24,701 nucleotides of DNA, from contig NZ_CYZX01000011.1 of NCBI RefSeq assembly GCF_001405015.1, forward strand, positions 117,574 through 142,274, written 5' to 3'. This document shows, piece after piece, positions 15,725 through 24,588 of this stretch (position 1 is its first letter; the number at the start of each line of letters is the position of its first letter). Position numbers and translations under genes: made by a program. The stretch is from Clostridium disporicum (GTDB lineage Bacteria; Bacillota; Clostridia; Clostridiales; Clostridiaceae). The notes beneath the pieces were generated by a model that was not told the DNA's origin, did not search any database, and worked only from the letters and a program-made list of their open reading frames with translations.

Positions 15725-15748
15725 AGACTGCCCCTTACGAGACAGTCT
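15725..15748 (-). terminator. Terminator after valS
   Basis: On the minus strand, AGACTG (15748-15743), 12-base loop, CAGTCT (15730-15725), then TTTTAT. It is short-stemmed but sits 9 bases past the valS stop. It resembles the GGGGC-GTCT pattern at 24577-24620. Confidence 0.7.
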
Positions 15749-15756
15749 CAATACTA

Positions 15757-18399
15757 CTATTTAAATGCTTCAATTCTTACTAAAACTGCATCAAGCATTT
15801 CTTGATACTTAGCCATCTTAGCTTTTTCACCTTCAACTACTGCTTCAGGAGCTTTTGCAACAAATCCTTGATTAGAAAGTTTCTTTTCTATTCTAGTTAT
15901 TTCACCTTCTAATTTAGTCTTTTCTTTGCCTAATCTTTCAAGTTCCTTATCCTTATCTACTAAGTCAAGAAGTGGCATAAATAACTCTCCACCTTTAACT
16001 ACTAAAGATACTGCATTTTCTGGAACAAGAGCTTTATCAGCTATAAATTCTACTTCTGAAGCTGAACCTAATTTTTCAATATATGGTATACCTGCTGTGA
16101 ATGCGTCCTTAGCTTCATTAGAAATATAGCAAATAACCTTAGCCTTTCTTGATGGTGGTACATTCATTTCAGCTCTTAAGTTTCTTAATCCCTTAATAGA
16201 TTCTATGATATAATCCATATCTTTTACTGCTTTTGCATCTACTAAACTTTCATTACATTCAGGCCAATTAGATATTGCTATAGATTCACCATTAGTTAAA
16301 GTAGTATATATCTCTTCAGTTATATATGGCATTGCTGGGTGTAATAATTGTAAACCTGTAGTTAATACAGTATACAATACGTTGTAAGCTACTCCCTTTG
16401 CTTTTTCATTATCACTAAAGAATACTGGTTTTACAAGTTCTATATACCAATCACAGAATTCAGTCCACATGAAATCATAAACCTTTTGGTTTGCTATACC
16501 AAGTTCATATTTTTCTAAGTTTTCTGTAACTTCTTTAACTACAGTATTCATTCTTGAAAGAATCCACTTATCAGCTAAGCTGTATTCTGTACAATCAGCA
16601 TATTTATTCATTAATTCAGTATCAAGGTTCATCATAACAAATCTTGATGCATTCCAAATTTTATTAGCAAAGTTTCTTGCTGATTCAACTTTTTCTGGAA
16701 TATATCTTATATCATTTCCTGGTGAACTTCCTGTTACTAACATAAATCTTAAAGCATCTGCTCCAAATTCCTCAATTACTTCTAGTGGGTCAACACCATT
16801 TCCTAAAGATTTACTCATTTTTATACCATTCGCATCTCTTATAATACCGTGCATTAACACTGTATCAAATGGAGTCTTATCCATGTTGTATAATCCTGAG
16901 AATATCATTCTAGCAACCCAGAAGAATATTATATCATAGCCAGTAACTAATACATTTCCTGGATAGAAGTAATCTAAATCTGGTGTCTTTTCAGGCCAAC
17001 CTAATGTTGAGAAAGGCCATAATGCAGATGAGAACCAAGTATCTAATACATCTTCATCTTGTCTTAAGTTTTCTGATGAACATTTTGAACATTTAGTTGG
17101 TGCATCAACTTCTACCATCATATGTCCGCAATCGTTACAGTAGAATACAGGTATTCTGTGTCCCCACCATAATTGTCTTGAAATACACCAGTCTTGAATA
17201 TTTTCCATCCAGTTGAAGTATATTTTTTCAAATCTTTCTGGAACAATTTTAGTTTTTCCTTCTTTAACAACTTCTATAGCTGGTTTTGCTAAAGATTCCA
17301 TCTTTACATACCATTGTTGAGATATTATCGGTTCAACAACAGTTCCACATCTATCATGTGTACCAACATTATGAGTGTGAGGTTTTATCTTAACTAAAAG
17401 TCCTTGCTCATCTAAGTCTTTAATCATTTGTTTTCTAGCTTCATATCTATCTAAACCTTGATATTTTCCACCTAATTCATTAATTACTCCGTGGTCATCC
17501 ATAACTCTAATTTGTGGTAAGTTATGTCTTTGCCCAACTTGGAAGTCGTTTGGATCATGGGCTGGAGTTATCTTAACTGCACCAGTTCCAAACTCAATAT
17601 CAACATAATCATCTCCGATTATTGGAATTTCTCTATCTGTTAGAGGTAATTTTAAAGTCTTACCAATAAGATGTTTAAATCTTTCATCATTTGGATTAAC
17701 AGCAACTGCAGTATCTCCAAGTAATGTTTCTGGTCTTGTCGTAGCTATTTCTAAGTATCCAGAACCATCAGATAAAGGATAATTTATATGCCAGAAGCTA
17801 CCTTCTTTTTCTTCATAAACTATTTCTGCATCAGATAAAGCAGTTGTACATTTTGGACACCAGTTTGTTATTCTGTTTCCTTGATATATTAATCCATCAT
17901 TATATAACTTAACGAAAACTGTTCTAACAGCTTTATTTAGATTCTCATCCATAGTAAATGCTTCTCTAGTAAAGTCACAAGAAACACCTAATTTCTTAAG
18001 CTGTCCTCTAATAGTTCCCTTATACTCTTCAGCCCATTTCCAAACTTCTTCTAAGAAAGCTTCTCTTCCCATTTCCTTTTTAACTTTACCTTCTTTTAAA
18101 AGTTCATTTTCAACCTTTACTTCTGTAGCTATAGAAGCATGGTCTGTTCCTGGAAGCCATAATGTGCAGTATCCTTGCATTCTCTTAAATCTTATAAGCA
18201 TATCTTGCATAGTATTGTCTAATGCATGCCCTAAGTGAAGCTTACCAGTTATATTTGGTGGTGGCATCATTATTGTGAATGGCTTTTTAGTTTTATCAAC
18301 GACAGGAGTGAAATATTTCTTTTCTTCCCATGTTTTATAGATTCTTTCTTCAAATTCTTTTGGATTATACGTTGTAGATAAATTCTTTTTCTCTTCCAT
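15757..18399 (-). CDS. valS: Valine-tRNA ligase
   Basis: ValRS charges tRNA-Val and edits mis-activated threonine. The 880-residue class Ia synthetase is full length. The HIGH signature PPPNITGKLHLGHA is at 46-59, and the connective-peptide editing domain with TTRPETLLGDTAVAVNP at 220-236. Zinc-type cysteine pairs are at CPKC (181-184) and CNDCGH/CSKC (421-440). KMSKS is at 527-531 (DANGIKMSKSLGNG), and the C-terminal coiled coil is at about 810-880. CAGGAGG precedes the ATG. Expression is controlled by a T-box leader (18500-18807). It is followed by its own terminator and then the MATE gene. Confidence 0.97.
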   Translation of the reverse strand: MEEKKNLSTTYNPKEFEERIYKTWEEKKYFTPVVDKTKKPFTIMMPPPNITGKLHLGHALDNTMQDMLIRFKRMQGYCTLWLPGTDHASIATEVKVENELLKEGKVKKEMGREAFLEEVWKWAEEYKGTIRGQLKKLGVSCDFTREAFTMDENLNKAVRTVFVKLYNDGLIYQGNRITNWCPKCTTALSDAEIVYEEKEGSFWHINYPLSDGSGYLEIATTRPETLLGDTAVAVNPNDERFKHLIGKTLKLPLTDREIPIIGDDYVDIEFGTGAVKITPAHDPNDFQVGQRHNLPQIRVMDDHGVINELGGKYQGLDRYEARKQMIKDLDEQGLLVKIKPHTHNVGTHDRCGTVVEPIISQQWYVKMESLAKPAIEVVKEGKTKIVPERFEKIYFNWMENIQDWCISRQLWWGHRIPVFYCNDCGHMMVEVDAPTKCSKCSSENLRQDEDVLDTWFSSALWPFSTLGWPEKTPDLDYFYPGNVLVTGYDIIFFWVARMIFSGLYNMDKTPFDTVLMHGIIRDANGIKMSKSLGNGVDPLEVIEEFGADALRFMLVTGSSPGNDIRYIPEKVESARNFANKIWNASRFVMMNLDTELMNKYADCTEYSLADKWILSRMNTVVKEVTENLEKYELGIANQKVYDFMWTEFCDWYIELVKPVFFSDNEKAKGVAYNVLYTVLTTGLQLLHPAMPYITEEIYTTLTNGESIAISNWPECNESLVDAKAVKDMDYIIESIKGLRNLRAEMNVPPSRKAKVICYISNEAKDAFTAGIPYIEKLGSASEVEFIADKALVPENAVSLVVKGGELFMPLLDLVDKDKELERLGKEKTKLEGEITRIEKKLSNQGFVAKAPEAVVEGEKAKMAKYQEMLDAVLVRIEAFK

Positions 18400-18499
18400 A
18401 AATAAAACCTCCTGAATAAGTTTCTTATATATTTAAAGTTCTTATATAAAGACTACTTTATAAAGACTACTTTACAAAAATTAACTTTACATAAAAATA

Positions 18500-18807
18500 A
18501 AAAAGAGCCTTAGTCCAAAAAAGGACGAAGACTCGCGGTACCACCTTTATTCCTGAGTGACACTCTAAATTTTAATTTAGATAATGGAACTTACATCTAC
18601 TAAATATGAATAGATATTTCCTTTTTAAATCTCAGGCTCTTAATTTAATAACGACTAGATTAGCCGTCTTAACTTACTATAATTTCAGCTAAGAAACTCA
18701 AAAGCTACCTTCAGAATATTTCATATAGAAGGCTTACAGCCAAGGCCCTCCTCTCTTAATACTTCCTATTCTTACTCCTCTTTTTCACAGTTTTTATATA
18801 TTAATTT
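18500..18807 (-). promoter_or_regulatory. T-box leader of valS, valine specifier GTA
   Basis: On the minus strand the leader carries the T-box core AAAGGTGGTACCGCGAG (18548-18532), with TGGT able to pair with the ACCA end of uncharged tRNA-Val. Upstream stem I contains the AAGAGAGG...GGCTGTAAGCC distal element. Its 3' side, GAAGGTAGCTTTTGAG, places GTA (18708-18706), a valine codon followed by a purine, in the specifier loop. The terminator stem GAGTCTTCGTCC / GGACTAAGGCTC with a long T-run competes with the T-box antiterminator. Uncharged tRNA-Val would therefore let transcription continue into valS. Confidence 0.93.
18505..18534 (-). terminator. Regulated terminator of the valS T-box
   Basis: GAGTCTTCGTCC (18534-18523), six-base loop, GGACTAAGGCTC (18516-18505) on the minus strand, followed by TTTTTTATTTTT. 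It is mutually exclusive with the T-box antiterminator. Confidence 0.88.
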
Positions 18808-18813
18808 TACTTT

Positions 18814-18842
18814 ATACTATGATATTTTTTTTATTTTGTCAA
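18814..18842 (-). promoter_or_regulatory. Promoter of valS inside the end of the upstream gene
   Basis: On the minus strand, perfect TTGACA (18842-18837), 17 bases, TAGTAT (18819-18814). The -35 overlaps the last Leu-Thr codons of the 1421-residue gene (stop at 18831). Transcription would begin near 18807, the expected leader start. Confidence 0.6.
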
Positions 18843-21800
18843 TATATTATCTACAATTTCTTTATTACTAACTCTATCACATTCTAAATTTTTCTTTGCA
18901 ACTGATAACATTAATTTTATCCTATTAACTTGATTGACGTTAGATGCTCCTGGATCATAATCTATTGCTACAATATTAGAATTCGGATATCGTTCTCTTA
19001 GTATCTTTATCATCCCTTTTCCTGTCACATGGTTAGGTAAGCATGCAAAAGGTTGTACACAAGCTATATTATTAACTCCGCTTTTTATAAGCTCTATCAT
19101 TTCCCCAGTTAAAAACCAACCTTCACCAGTCTGATTTCCTATAGATAAAATTGGCTGTGCCAATTTAGCTAATTCAGCTATATGCTTTGGTGAATCAAAC
19201 CTTTTACTTTTTGCAAGTTCTTCTATCATAACTTTTCTGTAACTCTCTAAATAGCTTATAACTATATTCCCTATATTCTTACTTATTTTACTCTTTCCTA
19301 GATACTCAGCTTTATATCCTGAATCATATGCGCAATACATAAAGAAATCTAACAAATCGGGAACAACAGCTTCTGCTCCTTCATTTTCTAGAATATTAAC
19401 TATATCATTATTAGCCGTTGGATGATATTTTACTAATATTTCACCTACTACACCTACTCTTGGCTTTTTAATATCATTTAATTCTAAATTATCAAAATCT
19501 TTTATTATTTCTTTTATATTTTTATTAAAGATACCTCTATTACCATTTTCAAGATTTTCTTTTACTTTTTCATTCCAGAATTCATACAATCTCTCAGCAT
19601 CACCTTTATTTTTCTCATAAGGTCTTGTTCTGTATAAAACTCTCATAAATAAATCTCCATAAACTAAAGCCATTATAGCTCTACTTATAAATTTAAGTGT
19701 TATTTTAAAACCAGGTTGTTCACCCATACCTAACGCATTAAGTGAAATTACAGGAACATTTTCAAATCCTGCATCTTTAAGAGCCATCTTTAAAAACCCA
19801 ATATAATTTGTAGCTCTACAGCCTCCCCCTGTTTGAGTTATTAATACTGAAGTATTATTTACATCATACTTTCCTGACTTTAAAGCATTTATGATTTGAC
19901 CAACTACTATTATTGATGGATAACAAGCATCATTATTTACATACTTCAACCCTTCATCAATAGATTTAACATCCATCGCTGGTAATACTTCTACATTATA
20001 TCCACATTCTTTCACTGCTTTTTCTAATAAATCAAAATGTATAGGCGACATTTGAGGTGATAATATAGTATGTTTCTTTCTCATTTCCTTTACAAATATA
20101 GGTGGTTTATATTCTATTTTCTCTTCTATCGGTTTATAATTTAATCTTTCCCTTTCCTTTATAGCAGCATATAGAGATCTAATTCTTATCCTAGCTGCAC
20201 CTAAATTATTTCCTTCATCTATTTTTAAAGCTGTATATATTTTTCCTTTTGAAATAATCAAATCTGATACCTGATCTGTTGTTACTGCATCTAAGCCACA
20301 TCCAAATGAATTTAATTGTATTATTTCTAAATATGGATTCTTAGATATAAATGATGCTGCTCTATAAAGTCTCGAATGATACATCCATTGATCTACAACT
20401 CTTAAAGGATCATCTAGTTTGCCCAAGTGAGATATACTATCTTCTGTTAATACTGCCATACCATAAGATGTAATTATTTCTGGTATACCGTGATTTATTT
20501 CAGGATCAATATGATATGGTCTTCCACATAAAACTATCCCTTTTTTGTTATTTACCTTTAAATATTCTAAAACCTCTTCTCCTTTTTTCTCTATATCTCT
20601 TTTACATTCTAATCTCTCAACTGCAGCTTTTTTTATTGCCTCCTTAGTCTCATCTAAAGATATGTTATAATCTTTAAATTCTTCAACAATTCTTTTAGCT
20701 AAAACTTTATAATTGTCCAAAGATAAAAATGGTTCTATAATCTTAACATTTCTCTCTTTTAATTCATCAATATTTGTTCGTATAACCTCTGGATAAGATG
20801 TTACTATAGGACAATTATAATGATTAGTCGCATCTTTAAATTCCTTTTTTTCATAAGGAATACAAGGATAGAAAATCGTCTTTATTCCTCTATTGATAAG
20901 GTTCATTATATGTCCATGACTTATCTTAGCAGGATAACAAGCTGACTCTGATGGTATAGTTTCTATACCTAACTCATATATCTTTTTGCTAGAAGCATCT
21001 GAAAGTATTACTCTAAACCCTAAATTTGTTAACATAGTAAACCAAAATGGATAATTTTCATAAATATTTAGCACTCTCGGAATACCAATAACACCCCTTT
21101 TAGCTTCCTTTATTGGTAATGGTTTATAACTAAATATTCTCTTGTATTTATACTTATATAGATTGGGAATTTCTTCATTTTTATTTTTAATTATACCAAG
21201 TGCTTTTTCACACCTATTACCTGAAATAAATTCTTCTCCATTTGAAAATTTATTTATTGTTAGTAAACAATTATTCCCGCATCTACCACATCTTGAAAAA
21301 TCAGTTTCTATCTGAAATTTCTTAATTTCTTCACTAGATAGAATACTTGATTTTCTTCCTTCTATATATCTCTCCTTTGCAATTATCGCACATCCAAAAG
21401 CTCCCATTATGCCTGCTATGTCTGGTCTAATAACCTCTTTACCTGAAATAATCTCAAAACTTCTAAGCACTGCATCATTATAAAAAGTTCCACCTTGAAC
21501 TATTATTTTATCTCCCATATCATTTTCATTTCTCATTTTTATAACTTTAAATAGAGCATTTTTTATTACAGAGTAGGACAATCCTGCTGATATATCTGAA
21601 ACTTCAGCCCCTTCTTTTTGAGCTTGTTTTACTCTTGAGTTCATAAACACTGTACATCTTGATCCCAAATCAACTGGTGCTTTCGAAAATAATCCTTCTT
21701 TTGCAAATTCTTTAACATCCATGCCAAGAGACTTAGCAAAACCTTCAATAAATGAACCACAGCCTGAAGAGCAAGCTTCGTTTAAAAGAATACTATCTAT

Positions 21801-23096
21801 AGTCCCATTTTTTATCCCCATAGATTTCATATCTTGTCCACCTATATCTAGAATAAAATTTACTTCCGGTAAGAAATAACTAGCAGCTTTATAGTGAGCC
21901 ATAGTTTCAATTTCACCTATATCTATATGTAAAGCTGCTTTTATTAGATCCTCTCCATAACCAGTAACCGTAGAATTAACAATCTCAACGTCTTTTGGAA
22001 TTATTTTATACATATCATTTAAAATTTTAATTACTTTTTTTAATGGATCTCCGTCATTACCTTCATAAAAAGAATATATTAGCTCATTCTTATCATTTAT
22101 TAATGCAACTTTGGTAGTAGTTGATCCAGCATCAATACCTAAATAAGCTTTCCCTTTATAACTTAATAAGTCGCCTCTTTTTACAATAGCTTTATTATGC
22201 CTTTCTTTAAACACTCTATATTCTTCTTCATCTCTAAATAAAGGTGTCAATCTTTTAACATCACTTTCTTTAATTGCTAAAATCCCTTTGAAACTCTCAA
22301 CTAAATCTTTCAAAGAAACTTGTTTATTTTCATCACTTAATAATGCGGCTCCTATAGCTACAAACAATTCTGCATTTTCAGGAGTAATAGTTTGTTCTTT
22401 AGTTAGTCTTAACGTTTCTACAAATCTATTTCTAAGTTCAGATAGAAAGTTTAGTGGCCCTCCCAAAAATGCCACATTTCCTCTTATAGGCTTTCCACAA
22501 GCTAATCCACTAATTGTTTGATTCACAACAGCCTGAAAAATTGATGCAGCAATATCTTCTTTATGTGCGCCTTGATTTATAAGTGGTTGAATATCTGTTT
22601 TAGCAAATACACCACATCTAGATGCAATTGGATAAATTACTTTAAAAGATTTTGCATATTCATTTAATCCTTGAGCATCTGTATTCAATAAAACAGCCAT
22701 CTGATCTATAAATGCACCAGTACCACCAGCACAACTTCCATTCATTCTTTGTTCTAAGCCACCATTAAAATACGTTATCTTTGCATCTTCTCCACCAAGC
22801 TCTATAACTACATCTGTTTCAGGAATCATGACTTCAACTGTCTTAGAGCAGGCAATAACCTCTTGTATAAAATCTAAATTAAGCCATTTAGAAACTGATA
22901 ACCCTCCTGATCCAGTAACAACAATTGAACAATCAATATTTCCTAAAGCTTCGTATGCATTTTTAACTAAATCCACTATACTTATTCTTATATCTGAAAA
23001 ATGTCTTTGATATTTACTATAAATAATTTCATTTTTATTATCTAAAACAACCAACTTTACTGTTGTAGATCCTACATCAATTCCTATTCTATACAT
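18831..23096 (-). CDS. Large 2-hydroxyacyl-CoA dehydratase activase-type protein, two activase domains
   Basis: This 1421-residue protein joins several modules of the 2-hydroxyglutaryl-CoA dehydratase system. Two BadF/HgdC-type ATPase activase domains lie at 1-255 and 317-575 (GIDVGSTTVK at 5-14, GIDAGSTTTK at 320-329). In each, cysteines that would bridge a [4Fe-4S] cluster are kept 39 residues apart: Cys122/Cys161 and Cys442/Cys481. A Cys cluster CGRCGNNC (603-610) follows, then a DUF2229-like region (about 665-890) and a C-terminal dehydratase-D-like region (about 1000-1421) with ACYP and GGGCRATN. It probably uses ATP to drive low-potential electron transfer; the substrate or partner is unknown, and such fused proteins have not been assigned a reaction that I know. 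The ribosome binding site is AGAGAGG. It has no terminator before valS. Confidence 0.9.
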   Translation of the reverse strand: MYRIGIDVGSTTVKLVVLDNKNEIIYSKYQRHFSDIRISIVDLVKNAYEALGNIDCSIVVTGSGGLSVSKWLNLDFIQEVIACSKTVEVMIPETDVVIELGGEDAKITYFNGGLEQRMNGSCAGGTGAFIDQMAVLLNTDAQGLNEYAKSFKVIYPIASRCGVFAKTDIQPLINQGAHKEDIAASIFQAVVNQTISGLACGKPIRGNVAFLGGPLNFLSELRNRFVETLRLTKEQTITPENAELFVAIGAALLSDENKQVSLKDLVESFKGILAIKESDVKRLTPLFRDEEEYRVFKERHNKAIVKRGDLLSYKGKAYLGIDAGSTTTKVALINDKNELIYSFYEGNDGDPLKKVIKILNDMYKIIPKDVEIVNSTVTGYGEDLIKAALHIDIGEIETMAHYKAASYFLPEVNFILDIGGQDMKSMGIKNGTIDSILLNEACSSGCGSFIEGFAKSLGMDVKEFAKEGLFSKAPVDLGSRCTVFMNSRVKQAQKEGAEVSDISAGLSYSVIKNALFKVIKMRNENDMGDKIIVQGGTFYNDAVLRSFEIISGKEVIRPDIAGIMGAFGCAIIAKERYIEGRKSSILSSEEIKKFQIETDFSRCGRCGNNCLLTINKFSNGEEFISGNRCEKALGIIKNKNEEIPNLYKYKYKRIFSYKPLPIKEAKRGVIGIPRVLNIYENYPFWFTMLTNLGFRVILSDASSKKIYELGIETIPSESACYPAKISHGHIMNLINRGIKTIFYPCIPYEKKEFKDATNHYNCPIVTSYPEVIRTNIDELKERNVKIIEPFLSLDNYKVLAKRIVEEFKDYNISLDETKEAIKKAAVERLECKRDIEKKGEEVLEYLKVNNKKGIVLCGRPYHIDPEINHGIPEIITSYGMAVLTEDSISHLGKLDDPLRVVDQWMYHSRLYRAASFISKNPYLEIIQLNSFGCGLDAVTTDQVSDLIISKGKIYTALKIDEGNNLGAARIRIRSLYAAIKERERLNYKPIEEKIEYKPPIFVKEMRKKHTILSPQMSPIHFDLLEKAVKECGYNVEVLPAMDVKSIDEGLKYVNNDACYPSIIVVGQIINALKSGKYDVNNTSVLITQTGGGCRATNYIGFLKMALKDAGFENVPVISLNALGMGEQPGFKITLKFISRAIMALVYGDLFMRVLYRTRPYEKNKGDAERLYEFWNEKVKENLENGNRGIFNKNIKEIIKDFDNLELNDIKKPRVGVVGEILVKYHPTANNDIVNILENEGAEAVVPDLLDFFMYCAYDSGYKAEYLGKSKISKNIGNIVISYLESYRKVMIEELAKSKRFDSPKHIAELAKLAQPILSIGNQTGEGWFLTGEMIELIKSGVNNIACVQPFACLPNHVTGKGMIKILRERYPNSNIVAIDYDPGASNVNQVNRIKLMLSVAKKNLECDRVSNKEIVDNILTK

Positions 23097-23178
23097 AATT
23101 CTACCTCTCTTCCTATCAATTATTTATATATCTGAAATATACGTTACATATATTAATAATATTATTATTATAAAAAAA

Positions 23179-23204
23179 GATGACATACTTAATTGTATGT
23201 CATC
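23179..23204 (-). terminator. Terminator after the three small genes
   Basis: GATGACATAC (23179-23188), loop TTAATT, GTATGTCATC (23195-23204): a perfect 10-bp stem followed on the minus strand by a run of seven T. It is 8 bases past the stop of the 55-residue gene. Confidence 0.88.
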
Positions 23205-23211
23205 ACTAAAT

Positions 23212-23379
23212 TTAATCATTCATCCATTCATAAGTTTTATAACTCTTTTTATTATGTGCATGAGCACCTATTTTTTCTCCATTTTCAATCCCTACTTCTG
23301 AATTACCTGTAGGATCAATTTTTCTAAGTTCATTTTTTGATTTAGATCTATCTTTCATTCTATTTTTATTATTATCCAT
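23212..23379 (-). CDS. Small hydrophilic protein, 55 residues, function unknown
   Basis: An ATG at 23379 with GAGG seven bases upstream opens a 55-codon frame that ends just before a strong terminator. An in-frame ATG two codons upstream is too close to the GAGG. The product starts MDNNKNRMKDRSKSKNEL, is strongly basic at first, then has DPTGNSEVGIENGEKIGAHAHNKKSYKTYEWMND. It has no cysteine and no membrane segment. I do not recognise a family. It is third of three small minus-strand genes, 31 bases after the 86-residue gene. Confidence 0.65.
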   Translation of the reverse strand: MDNNKNRMKDRSKSKNELRKIDPTGNSEVGIENGEKIGAHAHNKKSYKTYEWMND

Positions 23380-23410
23380 AAACATACCTCATAAAATAAT
23401 TTTTTATTTA

Positions 23411-23671
23411 TTAATAATTAAACTTGCTTTTAATCGCATTAAATACAGGTCTAAAATCTTCTTCATTTTCATCAAATAATTTAGTTAATTCTTCTTTAGC
23501 TTTAATATACTTTTCATCATTAATATCATTATTAACTATTTTAGATGAATCTTTGTGGAATTTCATAAATATTATCGGATGTTTTTTTGCAAAAGCTTCC
23601 ATCTCATCTATATGACGTTCGGGCTTAGTTGCACTTTTTAACCATTTAAAAACATAATCATATTTATCCAT
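23411..23671 (-). CDS. Small protein, 86 residues, function unknown
   Basis: The frame could start at a GTG at 23677, but the ATG at 23671 lies seven bases after AAGGAAG and is preferred, giving 86 residues. It begins MDKYDYVFKWLKSATKPERHIDEMEAFAKKHPIIFMKFHKDSS and continues as a helix-rich, charged chain (EKYIKAKEELTKLFDENEEDFRPVFNAIKSKF). It has no membrane segment and no cysteine. I do not recognise the family. It starts 18 bases after the stop of the 43-residue gene, so the two are very likely co-transcribed. Confidence 0.7.
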   Translation of the reverse strand: MDKYDYVFKWLKSATKPERHIDEMEAFAKKHPIIFMKFHKDSSKIVNNDINDEKYIKAKEELTKLFDENEEDFRPVFNAIKSKFNY

Positions 23672-23689
23672 ATTCACACTTCCTTTTAT

Positions 23690-23821
23690 TTATATTTTAA
23701 AGTCAGTCGGATCATATGGTTTAGCTTTTGGTTCACCAAAACATGCTTTTACGCTCTCCACTTGTGGATTATGACTTATATTTTTCTTTTGTTTTTTAGT
23801 TTTTTTCATTTGATTTCCCAT
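23690..23821 (-). CDS. Small basic protein, 43 residues, function unknown
   Basis: The ATG at 23821 follows GAGGTGAT. The 43 codons begin MGNQMKKTKKQKKNISHNP, very Lys-rich, and then read QVESVKACFGEPKAKPYDPTDFKI with one cysteine and a Pro-rich end. There is no transmembrane segment. I cannot name a family with confidence. It is first of the three-gene minus-strand cluster; the upstream region to 24033 is shared with the divergent 184-residue gene. Confidence 0.65.
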   Translation of the reverse strand: MGNQMKKTKKQKKNISHNPQVESVKACFGEPKAKPYDPTDFKI

Positions 23822-23976
23822 GTAAATATCACCTCATCTATATCTTGTACATCTTCTCTTTTCTTATCCTATTAGAAAATTTCCATTTGTTTTATAATAT
23901 TCATAAAGATGATGCTTCTCTCATTACTTCCATGTTATAAAATTCTATAATCATCTTATTTTTTAACTCTACTGTA

Positions 23977-24006
23977 TTGCTAAATATCATCTTATCTGAC
24001 TATAAT
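23977..24006 (+). promoter_or_regulatory. Sigma-A promoter of the 184-residue gene
   Basis: TTGCTA (23977-23982), 18 bases, TATAAT (24001-24006), placing the start about 20 bases before the ribosome binding site. The 9-base word TCATCTTAT occurs both in the spacer (23987-23995) and at 23951-23959, with a reverse copy of ATCATCTT at 23906-23913. Confidence 0.6.
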
Positions 24007-24033
24007 AAACTTATTAATTATATGGAGGTAATA

Positions 24034-24588
24034 ATGAATAATTTATATCCGATATCTAAAGAAAATTTTAAAAAACTTATAAACATTCGATTTAATAATA
24101 TAAGTGATGGTTTAGATAATTTCAGCAATGGAATATTAGAATGCAATGATAAATTACTTTCTTTTACAGAGAAAGAAAATAGATTTTTAAAATTTTTTAA
24201 AGATACTTTATTATTAAACTCTGGTCATATTATTATAGACTTCTACCTTAAAAATCTTAATGGTGAAGAAATATTACATTTACTAGAAGCCCTTGATCAT
24301 AATAATAAAATAATTTTACTACAAGAACTAAAAAATCTTAAAGATGATTCTGTTTACTTTACTCTAGACAATAATAATTTAATGGACTTTATAACAATTT
24401 TAAATACTCGTGCATTATTTTTCTGCACAATATATTTAAATACTTTTCCTTTTACAATTTGGGGAAATTACGATTTAAAATTTCCTGTTTTCTTTTCCGA
24501 TATTAACACTTTAAATATTTATAAAAATTTAGCTGAAAAAAATGGCCTTTCAATAAATTCAATAAACATAAAAAGGGGCTGTCTCTGA
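24034..24588 (+). CDS. Protein of unknown function, 184 residues
   Basis: The frame opens at 23977, but the ATG at 24034 is five bases past GGAGG and downstream of a good promoter, so 184 residues is preferred. The protein has no signal peptide. The N-terminal part (about 1-80) is polar and helical. A more hydrophobic core follows, then RALFFCTIYLNTFPFTIWGN and KFPVFFSDINTLNIYKNLAEKNG. I do not recognise the family. It is divergent from the three small genes and transcribed towards the window end. Its last codons (Gly-Cys-Leu) and TGA stop lie inside the terminator hairpin at 24577-24620, an unusual overlap. Confidence 0.7.
   Translation: MNNLYPISKENFKKLINIRFNNISDGLDNFSNGILECNDKLLSFTEKENRFLKFFKDTLLLNSGHIIIDFYLKNLNGEEILHLLEALDHNNKIILLQELKNLKDDSVYFTLDNNNLMDFITILNTRALFFCTIYLNTFPFTIWGNYDLKFPVFFSDINTLNIYKNLAEKNGLSINSINIKRGCL

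Noticed and set aside
15440..15805. 121-codon plus-strand frame across the MATE/valS junction
   Set aside because: It covers the reverse strand of two certain genes and the terminator between them; the Ser/Pro/Thr-rich product is typical of an antisense shadow.
18721..18760. tRNA-like segment GGCTGTAAGCC
   Set aside because: It is the distal part of T-box stem I on the minus strand; no cloverleaf can be drawn.
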